Below are positions 45,303 to 52,937 of a stretch of 64,000 bases of DNA, piece by piece. The DNA lies in IMG/VR virus record IMGVR_UViG_3300032242_000488, positions 62,001 through 126,000 of that record. One strand, 5' to 3'. Positions within the stretch are counted from its first letter, which is position 1; every line of letters begins with the position of its first letter. The translations under genes and the position numbers were made by a program. The notes beneath the pieces are model-generated. The model saw only the letters and a program-made list of their open reading frames with translations, had not been told where the DNA came from and did not search any database. This DNA is from a virus.

Positions 45303-46146
45303 AATAGCAGAATTATTTTATAGCGTACAAGGTGAAGGACGGTACATGGGTGTGCCGTCTGTTTTCTTGCGTACATTTGGTTGTAACTTTAAATGTGCAG
45401 GCTTTGGTATGCCACGTGGCGAATTAAGTACTGAAGTTGAATCGATAGCAAATAAAATTTCAGAATTTAAAAATTACAAAGAACTTCCACTTGTTAGCAC
45501 AGGTTGTGATAGTTATGCTAGTTGGGATCCTCGTTTTAAAGAACTTAGTGCAATGCTTTCAAGTGATGCTATTGCCGATGGTATTATGGACATGTTACCC
45601 TACGAGGGGTGGCGGGACGAGCATTTAGTTATTACAGGTGGAGAGCCACTGCTGGGGTGGCAACGTGCTTATCCAGACTTGCTAGAAAATCCTAAGATGA
45701 CGGGTTTGAAAGAGATTACATTTGAAACAAATGGTACCCAAAAACTTACTTCAGAATTTAAAGAATATTTAAAATTTGGTTGGCTTAAAGCAGGGTATAG
45801 GCCGGACAGAGAAATTACATTTAGTGTGAGTGCTAAACTTCCATGTAGTGGTGAAAAGTGGGAAGAAGCTATTCTTCCGGAAGTAGTTTGCGAGTATGAA
45901 GAAGTTGGTACAGCCTACTTAAAGTTTGTTATTGCTACAGAACAAGATTTTGCAGATGCAGAATGTGCTATTGCGGCTTATCGTAAACAAGGATTCAAAG
46001 GACATGTATACTTAATGCCAGTGGGCGGTGTTGAAAGTGTCTACGCAATGAATAATAAGAATGTAGCAATACTAGCAATGAAAAACGGATTACGATATAG
46101 TGATAGACTACAAGTACCACTATTTAAAAATGAATGGGGAACCTAA
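45289..46146 (+). CDS. queE: 7-carboxy-7-deazaguanine synthase (QueE), split cluster motif
   Basis: 285 residues; bacterial QueE has ~210-245. The N-terminus ELFYSVQGEGRYMGVPSVFLRTFGCNFKC is diagnostic. The radical-SAM cysteines are C32 and C36, but the third is not at x2: the CDS motif (GCDSYASWDPRF) appears 36 residues later, giving C-x3-C-x36-C73. ITGGEPLLGWQ (SAM-binding GGE), FETNGTQKL and FSVSAKL follow as in QueE. It would convert carboxytetrahydropterin to CDG using SAM and a [4Fe-4S] cluster. Stop overlaps the next ATG. Confidence 0.85.
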   Translation: MSKIKIAELFYSVQGEGRYMGVPSVFLRTFGCNFKCAGFGMPRGELSTEVESIANKISEFKNYKELPLVSTGCDSYASWDPRFKELSAMLSSDAIADGIMDMLPYEGWRDEHLVITGGEPLLGWQRAYPDLLENPKMTGLKEITFETNGTQKLTSEFKEYLKFGWLKAGYRPDREITFSVSAKLPCSGEKWEEAILPEVVCEYEEVGTAYLKFVIATEQDFADAECAIAAYRKQGFKGHVYLMPVGGVESVYAMNNKNVAILAMKNGLRYSDRLQVPLFKNEWGT

Positions 46147-46598
46147 TGAATAAATGGATTGAAAAGTTGTTTGGCATTGATAAAATTAAAGCCAGAACAG
46201 AAGCCGCATTAAAACAAGCAGAAGAATCAATAGAGATGGCAAATAAAGCGGCAACTGCCGCAGAAGCCGCACAGAAAGCAGAAGAGCTTGCTAAAGCTAC
46301 TCCAAAAGAACGTGCTACTGCCAAAGGTGAACCGTATGTGGCTGTATTAGATACCAAAGTAAATCCAGATAATGTGCGTAATGGATTTTTTGAGCTTGAC
46401 TGGAACGACCTTTTTGTGTTACAATTGAAACAAGCTGGTTACGGATTTGACGGAGATGCTGACGAAGAAATTGTAGATCGTTGGTTCAGAGGTCTCTGCA
46501 AAGATGTAGCCAATGAAGAAGGTGTTGATATGACTGACCGAGGTGCTGGTTATATTAATGTTCGTAAGTTAACCGAAGGTAAAAGCGAAGTTTCATGA
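46146..46598 (+). CDS. Conserved protein with N-terminal coiled coil
   Basis: 150 residues from ATG 46146 (TAATG). Residues ~10-60 are an Ala/Glu/Lys coiled coil (TEAALKQAEESIEMANKAA). The C-terminal domain (GEPYVAVLDTKVNPDNVRNGFFELDWNDLFVLQLKQAGYGFDGDADEEIVDRWFRGLC) is conserved in marine T4-like phages. Role unknown. Coupled to the nuclease gene by ATGA. Confidence 0.6.
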   Translation: MNKWIEKLFGIDKIKARTEAALKQAEESIEMANKAATAAEAAQKAEELAKATPKERATAKGEPYVAVLDTKVNPDNVRNGFFELDWNDLFVLQLKQAGYGFDGDADEEIVDRWFRGLCKDVANEEGVDMTDRGAGYINVRKLTEGKSEVS

Positions 46599-47560
46599 CA
46601 TATATTCTAGTAGATACTGCTAACACATTCTTCCGTGCCCGTCACGTCATCAAAGGTGACGCTGACACTAAGCTAGGCATGGCATTCCATATTACACTTA
46701 ACAGTATCCGCAAGGCTTGGCAAGACTTTAATGGTAGTCATGTGGTCTTCTGTCTCGAAGGTAGAAGCTGGCGTAAGGACTATTATAAGCCCTATAAAGC
46801 TCAACGTGCAGAAGCTAGAGCCGCTAAAACAGTAAAAGAACAAGAAGAAGAAACCCTATTTTGGGAATCATTTGATCAGTTTAAAGAATTTGTTACTACT
46901 AAGACTAACTGCACAGTATTACAACATCAGCAATTAGAAGCAGATGATTTGATTGCCGGTTGGATACAAAGTCATCCAAATGACGATCATGTGATCATTT
47001 CGACAGATACAGATTTTGTGCAACTTATTGCTCCGAACGTAAAACAATACAACGGAGTAATGGAAACTACAATTACACACGAAGGCATCTTTGACAAAAA
47101 AGGCAAACGTGTAATTGACAATAAAACTAAAGCAGAAAAGGCTATTCCAGATCCGCAGTGGTTATTATTTGAAAAATGCATCCGCGGTGACACTAGCGAT
47201 AACGTGTTTAGTGCATATCCTAAGGTTCGTAAGAATAAATTAGAAGAAGCATTTAACGATAGAAATAACAAGGGGTTCGCGTGGAACAATCTCATGCTCC
47301 AACGTTGGGTCGACCATAACGGTGCAGAACATCGTGTACTAGAAGACTACGAACGTAATCGTCAACTTATTGATCTTACACAACAACCCGAAGATATTCG
47401 TAATATTATTAAAGAAACAATCTCTACTAATGCTGTTACTAAAGATGTAACACAAGTTGGTATTAGATTATTAAAATTTGCTCAACTATATGACCTACAG
47501 AAAATTTCTGATCAGGCAGATAGTTATGCTAAACCTCTAAATGCAAGGTACATAAAATGA
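46595..47560 (+). CDS. rnh: T4 RNase H-like 5'-3' exonuclease (FEN family)
   Basis: 321 residues; T4 RNase H has 305. The FEN/5'-nuclease acidic motifs are in order: ILVDTANTFFRA, FCLEGRSWRKDYYKPYKAQR, QQLEADDLIAGWI, IISTDTDFVQLI and the CIRGDTSDNVFSAYPKV helix-hairpin region. It removes RNA primers and flaps during lagging-strand synthesis together with gp43. ATGA junctions on both sides. Confidence 0.85.
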   Translation: MTYILVDTANTFFRARHVIKGDADTKLGMAFHITLNSIRKAWQDFNGSHVVFCLEGRSWRKDYYKPYKAQRAEARAAKTVKEQEEETLFWESFDQFKEFVTTKTNCTVLQHQQLEADDLIAGWIQSHPNDDHVIISTDTDFVQLIAPNVKQYNGVMETTITHEGIFDKKGKRVIDNKTKAEKAIPDPQWLLFEKCIRGDTSDNVFSAYPKVRKNKLEEAFNDRNNKGFAWNNLMLQRWVDHNGAEHRVLEDYERNRQLIDLTQQPEDIRNIIKETISTNAVTKDVTQVGIRLLKFAQLYDLQKISDQADSYAKPLNARYIK

Positions 47561-48033
47561 CAGAGATACATGCAAAACCCGTAGTTGATGGAAAATTTTG
47601 GATTGTTGAACAAGACGAAAATAAAGTTGGTGTTCTAAAACTTACTGAGCAAAAGAAATTTATTTTTAGTTCAAAAGATACTATTACAGTTTTTGATAAT
47701 AAAAAGAAATTGTTTGAAACTTTTGGATCTAATTTCTTTGTAGCAAAAAAGAAATACGAAGAAATCGCAGACGTAGATAGAGAGGTGCACGGCTATCCGT
47801 CTAGTAGTGTTCCGTACAATCCCATGTACGATGTAAAGAAACATTTACCCTTGTTTACAAAGAGTAACAAATCAAAATCAGTTTATTGTGCAGGTTATTA
47901 TATTATTAAATTTGATAAAGGATGGGTAAAGAGTTTTTGTCCTAAACTTATCACAGTTGAGCGTTATCAATATGAAGGTCCATTTAAAACTGAAATGGAA
48001 ATGAAGCATAGGTTAAACAATGCAAACAGATAA
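47557..48033 (+). CDS. Conserved protein, unknown
   Basis: 158 residues. KPVVDGKFWIVEQDENKVGVLKL, HGYPSSSVPYNPMYDVKKHLPLFTKSNKSKSVYCAGYYIIKF and KGWVKSFCPKLITVERYQYEGPFKTEMEMKHRL are strongly conserved in marine T4-like phages. Beta-rich with basic patches. A nucleic-acid-related role is possible from the neighbourhood only. Confidence 0.6.
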   Translation: MTEIHAKPVVDGKFWIVEQDENKVGVLKLTEQKKFIFSSKDTITVFDNKKKLFETFGSNFFVAKKKYEEIADVDREVHGYPSSSVPYNPMYDVKKHLPLFTKSNKSKSVYCAGYYIIKFDKGWVKSFCPKLITVERYQYEGPFKTEMEMKHRLNNANR

Positions 48034-48262
48034 AATCAATACTACAATATTGACACAATTTATGAATCAGGTCAAAGCGGCTGATACTGCTAATCAACGA
48101 GAAATTAGATTAGACATTGCCACTGCTAAAAATATACATCATACACTTGCATTGGTAATGACTAGACTAGCCGGTAATTATGAAGGTCTTATGCAGTCAC
48201 AAAGCAAAGAAGATCCAGTGGTTACTGTACAAATGGATGGCGGAGTTTGGCCGGAAAAGTGA
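48020..48262 (+). CDS. Small helical protein, unknown
   Basis: 80 residues, helical (NTTILTQFMNQVKAADTANQREIRLDIATAKNIHHTLALVMTRL) with a short beta tail (PVVTVQMDGGVW). Conserved small phage protein type. Overlaps the previous gene by 14 bases; a late box and hairpin follow. Confidence 0.55.
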   Translation: MQTDKINTTILTQFMNQVKAADTANQREIRLDIATAKNIHHTLALVMTRLAGNYEGLMQSQSKEDPVVTVQMDGGVWPEK

Positions 48263-48271
48263 TGTAAATGC

Positions 48272-48280
48272 GATAAATAT
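48272..48280 (+). promoter_or_regulatory. T4-type late promoter box
   Basis: GATAAATAT, 30 bases before the ATG at 48310. The T4 spacing predicts a start near 48285, within the 5' arm of the hairpin 48279-48308. Confidence 0.6.
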
Positions 48281-48308
48281 ATACGTAGTTATCTGGAGAT
48301 ACGTATAT
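48279..48308 (+). promoter_or_regulatory. Hairpin with ribosome site in loop
   Basis: Perfect 9-bp inverted repeat ATATACGTA (48279-48287) / TACGTATAT (48300-48308). The 12-base loop contains TGGAGA, the ribosome site, and the ATG begins two bases after the stem. Long transcripts would hide the site; a late transcript loses two thirds of the 5' arm. Confidence 0.6.
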
Positions 48309-48309
48309 C

Positions 48310-48594
48310 ATGAGTCGACCTAAACCAAATGTAGTACTTGAAAGCGTTAATAAAAAAACGTATAAGAGTGATCAAATCCTAGAAGCGGAAGCTATTTGGG
48401 CAGTTTTCTATTTAGGAAAACCTTTTAACTTAAAAAGTCAAAACAGTCTAAGTGGTTATCCAGGTAGCAAGTATAAAAAAGTCAGTTTTTCAAATCCTGG
48501 CCATGCACATAATCTTGCTAAAAAATTAAACACTTTATTCAACAGCAAAGACTTTGCTGTCTATAAATTAACAACAGGCGAAGAAATAAAGTGA
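48310..48594 (+). CDS. Late small protein, unknown
   Basis: 94 residues. KSDQILEAEAIWAVFYLGKPFNLKSQNSLSGYPGSKYKKVSFSNPGHAHNLAKKLNTLF; basic, with a helix-turn-strand pattern. No family recognised. Sits behind the late box and masking hairpin, so it is probably made late although its neighbours look like replication genes. Joined to the next gene by a GTGA overlap. Confidence 0.6.
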   Translation: MSRPKPNVVLESVNKKTYKSDQILEAEAIWAVFYLGKPFNLKSQNSLSGYPGSKYKKVSFSNPGHAHNLAKKLNTLFNSKDFAVYKLTTGEEIK

Positions 48595-48986
48595 ACAGAA
48601 AAACCTACACTAAGATATTCTTAAAGCAAGCCGATATGGCTCTGACTGAGGAAAATATTAGTGCTAGTATGCGTGTGTGGTGGCAAAACAACAGAACCAA
48701 AAGCGAAGGTGGTCTACGTCTAACTGAAAAAGGTTTGGACTTTTTAAGGACTAAATTGGATTTGGCTGTTTACGAAGTTCCGTTTCCTACCGGCTTCGAT
48801 TTAAAACCGCAAGTGATTATATTTTTGGATAGATTTATAGACTGTCCATATTTCTTAACAGATCGCTCAATAACTGTACTTTCGGAAAGAAAGTGTTTTG
48901 AGTTATACTTATTCAACGGTGATGTCCAAAAGTACGGCGTAACCAAAGCAATGAGTCGCAAAAAAGCCACAGAAGAAAATAATTAA
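48591..48986 (+). CDS. Conserved protein, unknown
   Basis: 131 residues from GTG 48591. ASMRVWWQNNRTKSEGGLRLTEKGLDFLRTKLDLAVYEVPFP and QVIIFLDRFIDCPYFLTDRSITVLSERKCFELYLFNGDVQKYG are conserved in T4-like marine phages. Winged-helix-like alternation and a basic character suggest nucleic-acid binding, without proof. Last gene before the MoxR promoter. Confidence 0.6.
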   Translation: MNRKTYTKIFLKQADMALTEENISASMRVWWQNNRTKSEGGLRLTEKGLDFLRTKLDLAVYEVPFPTGFDLKPQVIIFLDRFIDCPYFLTDRSITVLSERKCFELYLFNGDVQKYGVTKAMSRKKATEENN

Positions 48987-48994
48987 AAAAGTTC

Positions 48995-49023
48995 TTGACT
49001 TTTCTAGTGTTCTGCGTTATAAT
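48995..49023 (+). promoter_or_regulatory. Sigma70-like promoter for moxR-like gene
   Basis: TTGACT (48995-49000), 17 bases, TATAAT (49018-49023), with GGAG before the ATG at 49076. The ~50-base leader has no strong structure. Confidence 0.75.
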
Positions 49024-49075
49024 ACTAATACTGCGAAACAAAAGCAGTTCAATTTTTTAACAGACAGGAGCTAGT

Positions 49076-50170
49076 ATGGCAAAAGCAGAAGTTATCAATC
49101 GTCAAGTGAGCCCGAACGGTGCGAAGAACGCTATTCGTAAGGCATTTAAGAAACAGCGTCCTTTGTTCCTCTGGGGTCCTCCAGGCATTGGTAAGTCTGA
49201 TGTCATTCATCAGTTAGGCGCAGAAATGGATGCTCACGTTATTGACATTCGTTTGAGTCTTTGGGAACCTACCGATATTAAAGGTATTCCTTACTTTGAC
49301 AGCAACTCAGGTACTATGGTTTGGGGTAGCCCTTCCGAATTACCTACGCAAGAGTTTGCATCCAAATTCCCCCACGTTATTTTGTTCTTAGACGAAATGA
49401 ACTCTGCGGCTCCTAGCGTACAGGCCGCGGCTTATCAGCTGATTTTGAATCGTCGTGTTGGACAATATAAACTGCCCGATAATGTTTTGATTGTTGCCGC
49501 TGGTAACAGAGAAGCAGACAAAGGCGTTACTTATCGTATGCCTGCTCCGTTGGCTAACCGTTTTGTTCACTTGGAAATGCGTGTGGACTTTGATGACTGG
49601 TCACAATGGGCTACCGATAATCGCGTTCACCAGGACGTTGTAGGCTATGTTACTTTTGCTAAGAAAGACTTGTACGACTTTGATCCAAAGTCTAGCTCAC
49701 GTGCCTTTGCTACTCCACGTAGCTGGTCTTTTGTTAGCGAGTTGTTGGAAGATGACGACACTAGCAACGACACATTGACCGATTTGATTGCGGGTGCAGT
49801 TGGAGAAGGTTTGGCTATTAAGTTTATGGCTCATCGTAAGATTAGCTCTAAATTGCCTAAGCCAGAAGACATCCTTGCAGGCAAGGTTAAGAAAATGGAC
49901 ACCAAAGAAATTAGTGCCATGTACTCTTTGACTGTGTCATTGTGCTATGAGCTCAAAGACGCCGCTGACAAGAACGACAAGAAGTTTAACGACAAGGTTA
50001 ACTACTTCTTCCAGTTCATGATGGATAATTTTGAAACAGAATTGGTTGTTATGGGTACCAAACTTGCATTGACACAATATCAATTGCCGTTGGATCCAGA
50101 TGAGATTGCATGTTTTGATGACTTCCATACTAAGTTTGGCAAGTACATTGCGGCTGCTCAAACCAAATAA
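49076..50170 (+). CDS. MoxR-type AAA+ ATPase
   Basis: 364 residues. Walker A WGPPGIGKS (residues 33-41), Walker B ILFLDEMNSA (D106-E107), sensor IVAAGNREADKGVTYRMPAPLANRF with the arginine finger, as in MoxR/RavA/CbbQ-type ATPases. These act as chaperones that mature metalloenzymes or remodel complexes together with a VWA-domain partner, which is the next gene. Own promoter and terminator make this pair a discrete unit. Codons look more G/C-ending than in the neighbours. Confidence 0.8.
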   Translation: MAKAEVINRQVSPNGAKNAIRKAFKKQRPLFLWGPPGIGKSDVIHQLGAEMDAHVIDIRLSLWEPTDIKGIPYFDSNSGTMVWGSPSELPTQEFASKFPHVILFLDEMNSAAPSVQAAAYQLILNRRVGQYKLPDNVLIVAAGNREADKGVTYRMPAPLANRFVHLEMRVDFDDWSQWATDNRVHQDVVGYVTFAKKDLYDFDPKSSSRAFATPRSWSFVSELLEDDDTSNDTLTDLIAGAVGEGLAIKFMAHRKISSKLPKPEDILAGKVKKMDTKEISAMYSLTVSLCYELKDAADKNDKKFNDKVNYFFQFMMDNFETELVVMGTKLALTQYQLPLDPDEIACFDDFHTKFGKYIAAAQTK

Positions 50171-50179
50171 GCAGACAAT

Positions 50180-50203
50180 AAAAGGTGCAGAGATGCACCT
50201 TTT
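50180..50203 (+). terminator. Intrinsic terminator-like hairpin
   Basis: AAAAGGTGCA-GAGA-TGCACCTTTT: perfect 10-bp stem with a GNRA tetraloop, ending in four T and ATCTT. Between the MoxR and VWA genes, directly before the next -35. Confidence 0.7.
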
Positions 50204-50206
50204 ATC

Positions 50207-50235
50207 TTGACTTTTATACAGAATGACTGTATAAT
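50207..50235 (+). promoter_or_regulatory. Sigma70-like promoter with inverted repeat over -10
   Basis: TTGACT (50207-50212), 17 bases, TATAAT (50230-50235). A perfect TATACAG-AATGA-CTGTATA repeat (50215-50233) spans spacer and -10, and TATACAG recurs at 50241, a possible repressor site. Confidence 0.75.
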
Positions 50236-50267
50236 ACATATATACAGTAAACATTTAGGAGCATAAA

Positions 50268-51446
50268 ATGGCATATAGTACTGATCCAGTTATTGACAAA
50301 ATTGTAGTAGCCCGAGTAGGCTTGCTATTACGTCATCCGTTTTTTGGCAATATGGCAACTCGCATGAAACTTATAGATGCGTCCGATTGGTTGCCTACTG
50401 CCGCTACTGACTTCCGTAACTTCTATTTTAACAGAGAGTTCTTTGAGAAAATGACTCCACGTCAAGTTGAGTTTGTAGTAGCACACGAAATCTTGCATTG
50501 TGTATTTGATCACATGATGCGTAACGAAGGTAGAGAAAAACAGATTTGGAATATTGCCGCTGACTATTGTGTTAACGGTATTTTAAAACGTGACCGTATC
50601 GGTGACGATCCTCCTGTTAAATTCTTCTATGATCGCAAGTATGACAACTGGTCAGCTGAACAGGTCTACGACGAAATCTACAACAAGTATGATGAAGAAC
50701 AACTTAACCAGTTGGGTCAAATGTTGGATCATCATATGGACCCAGAAGGCGGTAAGGATGGACAGCCACAGTACTCTAAAGAAGAACTGAAAAAGATACG
50801 TGACGAGATCAAAGAAGCAATGATCCAAAGTGCCAATGCCGCAGGTGCAGGTAATGTGCCCGGTGAGATTGCACGTATGATCAAAGACATGACCGAGCCT
50901 AAAATGGATTGGCGTGAAATGTTGCGTATGAACATTCAAAGCCTTGTTAAAAATGACTTTAGTTTTAGTCGTCCTAACCGCAAAGGTCAAATGACAGGTG
51001 CTGTATTACCAGGCTGTAACTTTGACACTAGCATTGACGTTTGCGTGGCACTTGACATGTCAGGTTCTATCAGTGATGAAATGGGTGCGGATTTCTTAGG
51101 TGAAGTCAAAGGTATCATGCAAGAGTTCAAAGACTTTAACATTAAGATCTGGTGTTTTGACACTAAGGTTTATAATGAACAAGACTATGACAGCTATAAC
51201 GGCGACGAAATCGACGAGTACGAGATCATGGGCGGTGGCGGTACCGAATTTGACTGTAACTGGGATTACATGAAAGAGCATGATATCCGTCCTAAGAAGT
51301 TTATTATGTTTACAGACGGTTATCCTTGGAGCTCTTGGGGTGACGAAGACTACTGTGATACCATCTTTGTTATCCACGGTAATGACACTATTGTTCCTCC
51401 GTTTGGTAGCTATGCCTACTACGATATGGAAACTTCAACAGCCTAA
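50268..51446 (+). CDS. VWA-like protein with HExxH metallopeptidase domain
   Basis: 392 residues. The N-terminal half is a putative metallopeptidase (FVVAHEILHCVFDHMMR with H73-E74-x2-H77, then WNIAADYCVN), the family associated with DUF2201. The C-terminal half is a VWA-like domain with the MIDAS sequence CVALDMSGSIS (D263, S265, S267), GGGGTEFD and KFIMFTDGYP. Such proteins pair with MoxR ATPases, as here. The linker has long charged helices. Target unknown. Stop overlaps the next ATG. Confidence 0.82.
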   Translation: MAYSTDPVIDKIVVARVGLLLRHPFFGNMATRMKLIDASDWLPTAATDFRNFYFNREFFEKMTPRQVEFVVAHEILHCVFDHMMRNEGREKQIWNIAADYCVNGILKRDRIGDDPPVKFFYDRKYDNWSAEQVYDEIYNKYDEEQLNQLGQMLDHHMDPEGGKDGQPQYSKEELKKIRDEIKEAMIQSANAAGAGNVPGEIARMIKDMTEPKMDWREMLRMNIQSLVKNDFSFSRPNRKGQMTGAVLPGCNFDTSIDVCVALDMSGSISDEMGADFLGEVKGIMQEFKDFNIKIWCFDTKVYNEQDYDSYNGDEIDEYEIMGGGGTEFDCNWDYMKEHDIRPKKFIMFTDGYPWSSWGDEDYCDTIFVIHGNDTIVPPFGSYAYYDMETSTA

Positions 51447-51730
51447 TGTTATCTTTAGATAAGATTAATCCCCTTAATGTATTAGGGTGCAGGGAGGTGA
51501 GTGATCCGCCTCCCCATTTCCATTATCTTCAATTAAACCTTAAATATAATATCGTAGAATCTGTTAGACAATGGATATACGAAAATCTGCGTAGCAGATT
51601 CTATCTAGGCGAGTGCCTACAACTTACTGATAATCAATTTACAATACAGATTAAAATTGGATTTGAAGAGCCAAAAGAAGCCAGTTTCTTTTTGCTTGCT
51701 TGTCCACTTTTAAAGTATGTAAATCATTAA
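51446..51730 (+). CDS. Small protein, unknown
   Basis: 94 residues starting on the previous stop (TAATG). MLSLDKINPLNVLGCREVSDPPPHFHYLQLNLKYNIVESVRQWIYENLRSRFYLG; alpha/beta, no recognised motif. Possibly co-expressed with the MoxR-VWA partner. Confidence 0.5.
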   Translation: MLSLDKINPLNVLGCREVSDPPPHFHYLQLNLKYNIVESVRQWIYENLRSRFYLGECLQLTDNQFTIQIKIGFEEPKEASFFLLACPLLKYVNH

Positions 51731-51770
51731 AGTGATATATAATAGTACTTACAACCAAAGGAGTAAAAAC

Positions 51771-52001
51771 ATGACTGAAACAACTACACAACCAGAAGCA
51801 CAAACTACACCAGAAGCACCAGCATCTGTAGATTTAACTGTACAAGATCTAGCAGGTCTACGTTCAGTAATCGATGTAGCAAGTTCACGTGGCGCATTTA
51901 AAGCCGCTGAAATGGAAGCTGTTGGAAAAATCTTCAACAAGCTAAATGCATTCTTGGACCAAGTAGCTAAACAACAGCCTGCACCAGCAGAAGGACAATA
52001 A
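51771..52001 (+). CDS. Small conserved helical protein
   Basis: 76 residues from ATG 51771 (AAAGGAG upstream; a TATAAT-like sequence at 51736 may be a promoter). A Thr/Pro/Glu-rich start is followed by VDLTVQDLAGLRSVIDVASSRGAFKAAEMEAVGKIFNKLNAFLDQVA, a two-helix sequence widespread in marine T4-like phages. Function unknown. Confidence 0.65.
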   Translation: MTETTTQPEAQTTPEAPASVDLTVQDLAGLRSVIDVASSRGAFKAAEMEAVGKIFNKLNAFLDQVAKQQPAPAEGQ

Positions 52002-52005
52002 TCTA

Positions 52006-52620
52006 ATGGCCGATATCAAACACATTGGAAGGTTCAAGTCAAACGGACGTAAATGTCTGATTGCCTATAGAACACTGCCCGGTGAAAGTGATTCTGCATT
52101 AGTTATTCAAACTGAAAATTTAACTGACGAAAACCATGACTCTCTAATGAAATTAGTTGAGTCACAAGGTGCTCAATCCAGTTATGAATTTGCAGAAGTC
52201 CTAGCACGAACAAGATTCCAAGACGGTAGTATTATGCTATCTAATTTGCATAGTAACAAAAAATTACTTAAGGTAAAAACTAGCGAGATTGAAGTAGTTC
52301 CAAACATGAAAGCTGTTATTAGTTTAGATCAACTAAACCAATTAATTGCTGAACAGCGTGGAATTAGTGTCAATGACCTAGCGTTAGGTAATCAAACTTC
52401 TGTACAAGATGTTGCTAAAGTAAATGATCTAACAGTTCAAGAAGAAACTGTTCCACAAAAAGCATTTGAAACTAAACAATTAGATCAACCACTTACTGAT
52501 ACAGACCTTGCAAAGAAATATCGTTCCGATGCAGATCGCCTTAGCAAGGAAGCCGCTCAACTTCGTAGGATGGCCGAAGAGCTAGTTCCAACAAAGAAGA
52601 AAGCTGCCGTTGACGAGTGA
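52006..52620 (+). CDS. Conserved phage protein, unknown
   Basis: 204 residues. IKHIGRFKSNGRKCLIAYRTLPGESDSALVIQTENLTDENHDSLMKLVESQGAQSSYEFAEVLAR is highly typical of marine T4-like phages (role unknown). The C-terminal third is a coiled coil (AKKYRSDADRLSKEAAQLRRMAEEL). Commonly neighbours the protein at 51771. GTGA overlap with the next gene. Confidence 0.65.
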   Translation: MADIKHIGRFKSNGRKCLIAYRTLPGESDSALVIQTENLTDENHDSLMKLVESQGAQSSYEFAEVLARTRFQDGSIMLSNLHSNKKLLKVKTSEIEVVPNMKAVISLDQLNQLIAEQRGISVNDLALGNQTSVQDVAKVNDLTVQEETVPQKAFETKQLDQPLTDTDLAKKYRSDADRLSKEAAQLRRMAEELVPTKKKAAVDE

Positions 52621-52937
52621 CAAAAAAGTCTTTGCCCAAAGACGTCGTTGAGTCGTGGCCAGAGATTTTTAGTGATATAGATGTTCGTGCAATACCGTTG
52701 GAGTATCTTGATTCTATACGAATCATTTTTGAAAACGGTAAAGTATGGGATATAGACATTGCCAAATATGCTAAACACTCCGGTGAGGATGACTTAGAAG
52801 GTCATCTTAAAGAACTTCTCAACAATTACGAAGAGTCTATACAACACATAGACTTTCGCTTGGATGTCGCTAAAGTTAAGAAAGATGTAATAAAACAAAC
52901 TAAGAGTTTTCTTAAAAAACCGAAAAGAGAAAAATGA
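52617..52937 (+). CDS. Conserved phage protein, unknown
   Basis: 106 residues from GTG 52617. VVESWPEIFSDIDVRAIPLEYLDSIRIIFENGKVWDIDI and a helical, basic C-terminus (KVKKDVIKQTKSFLKKPKREK). Conserved in T4-like marine phages next to DHFR/ThyA as I recall. Function unknown. ATGA overlap with DHFR. Confidence 0.6.
   Translation: MTKKSLPKDVVESWPEIFSDIDVRAIPLEYLDSIRIIFENGKVWDIDIAKYAKHSGEDDLEGHLKELLNNYEESIQHIDFRLDVAKVKKDVIKQTKSFLKKPKREK

Noticed and set aside
46396-46425. TTGACT-N18-TACAAT inside the coiled-coil protein gene
   Set aside because: Possible internal promoter for rnh, but it lies fully within coding sequence with an 18-base spacer and imperfect boxes; not strong enough to list as a feature.
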